Below are positions 59,024 to 64,000 of a stretch of DNA of 64,000 nt, piece by piece. Position numbers and translations under genes: made by a program. Under the pieces are notes generated by a model, which saw only the letters and a list, made by a program, of their open reading frames with translations, did not search any database and was not told where the DNA came from. Source of the DNA: Cokeromyces recurvatus (Eukaryota > Mucoromycota > Mucoromycetes > Mucorales > Mucoraceae); contig NW_026251408.1 in NCBI RefSeq assembly GCF_025118155.1, positions 283,501 through 347,500 of the forward strand, given 5' to 3'. How positions within the stretch are numbered: the stretch's first letter is position 1; each line of letters opens with the position of its first letter.

Positions 59024-62000
59024 ATGAGTAAGAAGTTGCGTGCAAGAAACTTGGTTGATAATATTATAGAACAAGTTTTTGGTACAAATATTATGATGTA
59101 CATGAACTATATGGTAAGTCTGAAAATAAAATATATCATTAGATTAAATTATAGTATTGTAACCGTTTGTAAGTAGTTTAACACTGGTTATACATTATCA
59201 CAACATTATTTCTAAATATTTATTTTTTATATTCTTGATAAAAGATACTAATAAAGTAAATAATCTAACCATATAAAGGGAGAGCCTATATTCAGATCAA
59301 ACAGTAGTAGAATAAATGTACTTCTTTTATATAATATATTTATTTTGAATCATTGTATGTAGTTATGAGACTAAATGGATAAGTCTACTACAAAGTAAAC
59401 ATCATGAATTAAAAAGATAAATAATATATATATGACCAGTACTAACAATAGTTTATAATAAATGCTTGCAGGTGAAAAGTGTCAAGATTTAAATCCTATA
59501 GCTTTTGAGTGGTGTATGAAGTTAACAAATATAATATATTCAATTATCTTGAGCTGATTTGCAGAATTACAAACTAATCTTCTGAATTCAATTTAATCTT
59601 ATTGATAGTTACAAATAACAATACACTTACACAAATGGTAAATACGCTGCATACTATGTAAGTTTTCATTGATTTTGGCACGTAGTGTTACTAATATTTA
59701 CGTCTCTTTCATTCCTTTGTAGAGTCCCATATTTGTTAATTTCTACCCATGGACTAAATGTTAAGGATATCTTTTTTTAGTTCACATAGTTGTTTCTTAC
59801 ACTATCAAGTTAATTCTCGGAATAGAAGAGACACTTTTGTATCGATGATAAAACCAAATTTACAAATATATGTAAATGTATATGTAGATTTGAGATGATA
59901 TATTGTCTGATGGGGAGTAACAGGATGCCACGATCTGTCTAAATAAATTATTATAATAATTTGACGATTATGAAAATAAAGTAATCAGAGTTAATTATCT
60001 TTTATTTAATAACTCTTTAGATTAAAAGTATCTAAACACATAATATGAAAGATGGTATTTCAATAGTTTATTTACATACTTCTTTATAGTCTATGAATTT
60101 AAAGACATTGTACACTTTATTAAAAATCCTAAATATGATTCAGTCGTCTTAGCTATTACTTTTCTAATTCCTTTCTGATCTCAAATATTCTTATAAAAAT
60201 ACTCATCATTTAAAAGCATAAATAAAATAATCGACTTTTAGAACTATTATTTGGTCTCGTTGACTTTACTAGTCTTTCCATAGTTTTATATGTGTTTATT
60301 TACTGATATCTTAATAAAAATATCACAACGTTTAAATTGGGGGGTTTACTCTTATGATTACTATCAATATTTTGCAAATCGCAATTCTTTGATTTCTCGT
60401 TTTCATTTTTTTGCCATTAAATCAGTGCTATGAACATTTATATCTTTAAGAAGGTCTTCTTTATTCTTTCAATTTCTATTGCTTCGTTTACATTCTTATC
60501 AAAATTATAACATTAGCTTATCTTAATAAAAAACATAAAATAAAATAAGAATATTAAAATATAATTTTTTTTTATTGATTTATGATAATAATAAATATAC
60601 AAGTAGTAGTCACTTGTGTAACATTTCATTATGAAAAAAAAAGATATAAAAAGGCACACATTTTTAATTTCTCCCTTTTTTTTTCTCTCTTTTTTCTTTC
60701 TTTTTTTAAATCAGCCAATCAACCGCAGCCGTGGAGCCCGCCTTGTTCACCACGTTAAATACTCGAACGCGGAGGCAATATGGGGAACCTGTTTTAAGCC
60801 GGACAGTGATGCATGAATCGCCCCGTCTGTACTGTGCCCCCAGTGGAGGAACTCTGTGCTACTTTTCATCAGCACAGAATCATAGAATAGTAGTTTAATG
60901 TTTATTGATAATAAGAGTGGTTTGAACAAAAAAAAAATATTAGTCACGAATAATATTAGTTTATCGTATACAAAAGTGTTAGGCATCTAAAGATTGTTTT
61001 GTAAAATAGTCCGTGTTACAATAGACAGTCAAGAGTTTAAAACAATATATGCATTATAGATGATACTCTTATCTATAACAAAAGGCTCAGTAAATAAATA
61101 TGTGAAAATGGATAGACCTTAATAGATTCAATAACAGTGTCTGCTCATTGTTACTGTAATTAGAATCATTGAATAAGCTCAAAAGTGACAGTTTACATAT
61201 AACCTATATTCCTATTCCTTATCATTAGAAAAAGAAAAAAGATCTTTTGAGCTGATTTATAATGATATGTTTCCTGATTAAATAAGCAGATCATAAAAGT
61301 TTTTTAATTTTGATTCTCATAATTTATTTTAACACATAATAACACTTTGTTACATATAACATTTGGCTGCAAATAACATTTTTTTTTTCTGATTCACACC
61401 TAATCACAGATACCTTTAACAATTTTCATAAATACTTATTAATTTCAAATACTGGACTATTGTTGTTTGATCTTATTTTAGTGAGAGTAATTGCTTCAGG
61501 TCCTCTTTGATATAGTACTATTAACGCGGAAGTTAGTTACAATTCAATTATTTAGTTTTATTTATTTATATATCTTTATCCTCTTTAATGAACAGATGTA
61601 AGTATTTGAATTCGTAAGAATATCTGACTGGATAGCTCATATCATATCATACAAATAATATATTACGAGTTTCCTAACACTTTTTTTTTTACTTAATAGT
61701 TCTTTATCTTTTATTCTGAAGATACCAAGGAACCTGTAAGTAAATGTTTAGGAATCAAATTATACAACACTTTATTTAGTGCCGGCTTTCACACTATTAT
61801 ACTCTTTTAGTAGATGTTCTTTATTATTTTAGGATCTATTCATATATATAGAATATATGTTTTGCGCACTTTTTGTAACTATTGTTGTTGTTTTATTTTT
61901 GCATTATCCCTTCATATAAGTTACAATACAACAGACTACACTGTAGCTGTTTTTTAATGACTATTGGTGAATGCAAAAAAAAAAAAAAAAAAAAAAAATA

Positions 62001-62191
62001 CTAATGCTTAAATTATAGTTTCCTATGTCATTCGATCCCCTGTAAATAAGAATTATATATATAGTCCCTAATATGGTTTAATATAATATTACAGTGAAGA
62101 AAAAGCTATCATATTAAGCGATTTAGTCCAAACAGATCACGAAGAAATTTTTGAATATTATGACTTTATTTGTCCCATAAAAAGTGATTAA
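59024..62191 (+). pseudogene. Scattered exon-like fragments, possible decayed gene
   Basis: Several pieces look like splice-bordered coding exons but do not assemble. They are: 59024-59113, an ATG with 30 codons (MSKKLRARNLVDNIIEQVF...) ending at a GTAAGT donor; 59472 onward, after a TTGCAG acceptor (frame EKCQDLNPIAFEWCM); 61700-61735, bordered by TAATAG and GTAAGT (FFIFYSEDTKEP); and 62095-62191 after TTACAG (EEKAIILSDLVQTDHEEIF, ending in a stop). Phases do not match between them. This could be a decayed gene, lost 3' parts of the preceding gene, or chance. Confidence 0.25.
60712..60890. ncRNA. Second GC-rich island, candidate structured RNA
   Basis: About 180 bp much richer in GC than its surroundings, inside a 4-kb gene-free region. 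There is no good open frame. A strong hairpin is present at 60854-60877 (CTGTGCT, ten-base loop, AGCACAG). On the minus strand a TGATGA near the 5' side and a CTGA near the 3' side could serve as C and D boxes; on the plus strand the hairpin is followed by an ACA, as in H/ACA RNAs. Neither reading is convincing alone, and I cannot name the RNA. Confidence 0.28.
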
Positions 62192-62585
62192 CCAATATGT
62201 TTGTGATGATTATACGTGTAAAATAATGATAAAAGCTACTATAGTTCTTATTTTACTTACTTTCTAGTACTTGTATCAGAACAATATGTATATATAATAA
62301 TAAGAATAGTTGCTGATAATAATTAGTGTATCTCATTCAAAAACTGAGTACTTTATTATTATTATTATTTCTTTGTTTGAATGATACTAACAAGGAGGAT
62401 CCCCATTTCAATTATGATTAACAATTTAACAAAAATACAAACTACACAAACTTCACATTAAAATTAATTAAAACACTATAAAAGTTTAGTTTATTCGGAT
62501 AAAATAATAAGCTTTTGAATACAACAACACTAACTTCTTCCACAAAAGCTAAGAAAAAAAAAATTAACAAAAACAACTAATCAAC

Positions 62586-62624
62586 AGGCTGCCACGTGAC
62601 AGTCCGGAAGGTGCGGGCCGGAGA
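62586..62624. other. Short GC-rich hairpin segment upstream of tRNA-Lys
   Basis: A 39-bp GC-rich patch in AT-rich DNA. It has an E-box palindrome CACGTG (62593-62598) and an inverted repeat TCCGG/CCGGA (62603-62607 with 62618-62622) around a ten-base loop. It may be an upstream control element or part of a small RNA. Confidence 0.3.
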
Positions 62625-62679
62625 AAAATTATTTATAAATATACTCTATCATTAATACAAAAAAATTATTGTCAGTTGT

Positions 62680-62752
62680 GCCTTGTTAGCTCAGTTGGTA
62701 GAGCGTGAGACTTTTAATCTCAATGTCAGGGGTTCGAGCCCCCTATGAGGCG
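62680..62752 (+). tRNA. tRNA-Lys (anticodon UUU)
   Basis: A 73-nt cloverleaf. The acceptor stem pairs GCCTTGT with ATGAGGC, the D arm is GCTC-AGTTGGTA-GAGC, the anticodon stem TGAGA/TCTCA encloses CTTTTAA (anticodon TTT at 62713-62715), and the T arm is AGGGG-TTCGAGC-CCCCT. The internal A box (TTAGCTCAGTTGG) and B box (GGTTCGAGCC) are intact. There is no intron and no encoded CCA. A T run starting five bases downstream is a normal Pol III terminator. The gene reads AAA/AAG lysine codons, which are common in this AT-rich genome. Confidence 0.97.
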
Positions 62753-62809
62753 AATATTTTTTTTCTATTTTGTACGAATGTTTGACCTTCGTTATCATAG
62801 ATTGTTATC

Positions 62810-62842
<33 letters not shown>

Positions 62843-63357
62843 TAAAGAAAACATTATATCCTGTCTTATCAATAGTAGTTTATATATAATTTACTGCATA
62901 AGGAAAGGGAAAAAAAACTTTATTCGAATAACAATAAAGTTATATGTTCAGAGTTTAATTTAATGACAAAAATAATAAAGTTTATTGGGAAATAAGTATA
63001 TGTATTTATTTTTTTTAAAAAAAAAATAAAAAATAAAATAAAAGCAATCATTTAGTTCATCTTTTATAGCTAAAAGTAGTGGTATCACTGCGAATATCAT
63101 TAGTTCTATTCTATACTTCCATAATGTATACTAGTAGTAGTAATATTATCAAATTGTTCCTTAAAACAAAAAAAAAAAAAAATACGATGTCATCACTGGC
63201 TACGGAGTTTATATTTTATTGTGCTGCTGCGGGGATGATATAATAAAACAATTAGAAACTCTATCCCCAGCCCCTCATAATAATAATAATAATAACCCCA
63301 TATATAACTTTAATCTAGCCGTTATTTTTTTTCCACCACCCCACTCTATACACACAT
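62753..63357. other. Intergenic region between tRNA-Lys and COX6A
   Basis: AT-rich spacer with T-rich and A-rich tracts and an (AAT)n run at about 63279-63295 just before the COX6A start. It should contain the COX6A promoter. No other gene seen. Confidence 0.5.
62757..62764 (+). terminator. Pol III T-run terminator of tRNA-Lys
   Basis: An uninterrupted run of T just after the tRNA 3' end, the standard RNA polymerase III stop signal. Confidence 0.8.
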
Positions 63358-63906
63358 ATGTCTTCTCGTATTCTTGGTTCACAACTTACTAATTCCATTA
63401 AACGTATTGGTGTACGTTTTGAATCTACTGCTACTGCTAGCAGTTTCCAAGCAGAACGTGATGCAATTAAGCATCATGCAGTTGGTAAATAAACAATCAT
63501 AAAAAGAAAAAAAAGTTGCATCTTAAAAGAAAGAAAAAAAAAACTTAAATGCCTCCTCTCCCCCCCCACTTTTTTTTTTCCTCATTAGAATCTGCTGCTA
63601 CTTGGAAGAAGATCTCCATCTTTGTTGTTATTCCTGCGTAAGTTGATGATGTTTTTATAAATTAGATGAAGTTCAAAAAAATAAAATAAAATAAATAACA
63701 TTTATTATCATATTATAAAAAGACTTGCTGCAGCTGGGTTCAATACCTATAATCTTTATCATGAACACCAAGAACATCAAAAACATCATCCCAAAGAATG
63801 GGTCAAGTACCCTTATATCAACTTCCGTGCTAGAGATTTCTTCTGGGGCAAAGAGTCTATTTTCTTCAACCCTAAGGTCAACCTTTCAGCCACTGACGAT
63901 GAATAA
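63358..63906 (+). CDS. COX13: Cytochrome c oxidase subunit 6A, mitochondrial
   Basis: Exons 63358-63484, 63589-63637 and 63723-63906 give 119 residues, typical for COX6A (Cox13 in yeast). A basic Ser/Arg-rich presequence (MSSRILGSQLTNSIKRIGV) targets mitochondria. One membrane helix follows (KKISIFVVIPALAAAGFNTY), then the conserved matrix/intermembrane-space block HEHQEHQKHHPKEWVKYPY and INFRARDFFWGKES. The subunit sits at the dimer interface of complex IV and helps regulate it. Both splice joins fall in the conserved region and keep frame. Confidence 0.95.
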
Positions 63907-64000
63907 ATTATAATAGACACAACATCTTTTTTTTAAAAAAAAAGACATTTATAAAGAATGAAAGAAAGCTCCCTTTTTTTTATTTTTGTTGAAGCAAATT

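Larger units (their letters stand above)
58723..62679. other. Gene-poor region of 4 kb
   Basis: AT-rich DNA without a complete gene. It contains scattered exon-like pieces on the plus strand, a GC-rich island (60712-60890) and a small GC-rich hairpin segment just before the tRNA gene (62586-62624). These are listed separately. Confidence 0.5.

Noticed and set aside
1..64000. CRISPR arrays, prophage, bacterial operons, intact transposons
   Set aside because: No regularly spaced repeats, no transposase-like or viral genes, and the gene structure is plainly eukaryotic.

Overview
The window is AT-rich eukaryotic nuclear DNA with compact intron-containing genes (mostly 50-100 bp GT-AG introns), very many A/T homopolymers and one tRNA gene. 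The gene set (assimilatory nitrate and nitrite reductases, Rim15-type kinase, Pfa4 palmitoyltransferase, Inn1/Fic1-like C2 protein, COG4, TIM23) points to a fungus. The base composition and protein style suggest an early-diverging filamentous lineage, probably Mucoromycota; that placement is inference. I rebuilt exon structures by hand from splice signals, reading phase and family similarity. For each multi-exon model the exon lengths sum to a multiple of three. Layout 1-12 kb: a four-finger C2H2 protein (+), then nitrite reductase and nitrate reductase in tandem on the minus strand. This is a two-gene nitrate-assimilation block (nitrate to nitrite to ammonium) with no nitrate transporter in the window. 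Layout 12-23 kb, all plus: WDR70-like protein, COG4, a possible small secreted cationic peptide, mitochondrial D-lactate dehydrogenase and 14-3-3. Layout 22-31 kb, all minus: a BTB plus CAP-Gly protein, a broken partial copy of an FAH-family exon, the intact FAHD1-like acylpyruvase, and an unrecognised helical protein. Layout 31-46 kb: a PC-esterase-like membrane protein lacking the usual catalytic residues, convergent with an MCFD2-like EF-hand protein 11 bp away; then a RhoGAP, TIM23, Pfa4, a long gene-free stretch holding a GC-rich island, an unrecognised multi-pass membrane protein and a C2/proline-rich cytokinesis-type protein. Layout 48-59 kb: a 1,947-residue Rim15/Greatwall-type kinase and an intronless 1,207-residue protein tentatively placed in the Mus7/MMS22 repair family. 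Layout 59-64 kb: gene-poor DNA with exon-like relics, a second GC-rich island, tRNA-Lys(UUU) and cytochrome c oxidase subunit 6A. Apart from the nitrate pair, the genes are general housekeeping and signalling functions without obvious clustering. I found no CRISPR array, virus, intact transposon or convincing dedicated new system. The best leads are unexplained GC-rich islands (one carrying a telomere-repeat-like 10-mer), a nitrite reductase whose Rieske motif has lost a ligand, and several unrecognised or architecture-odd proteins.
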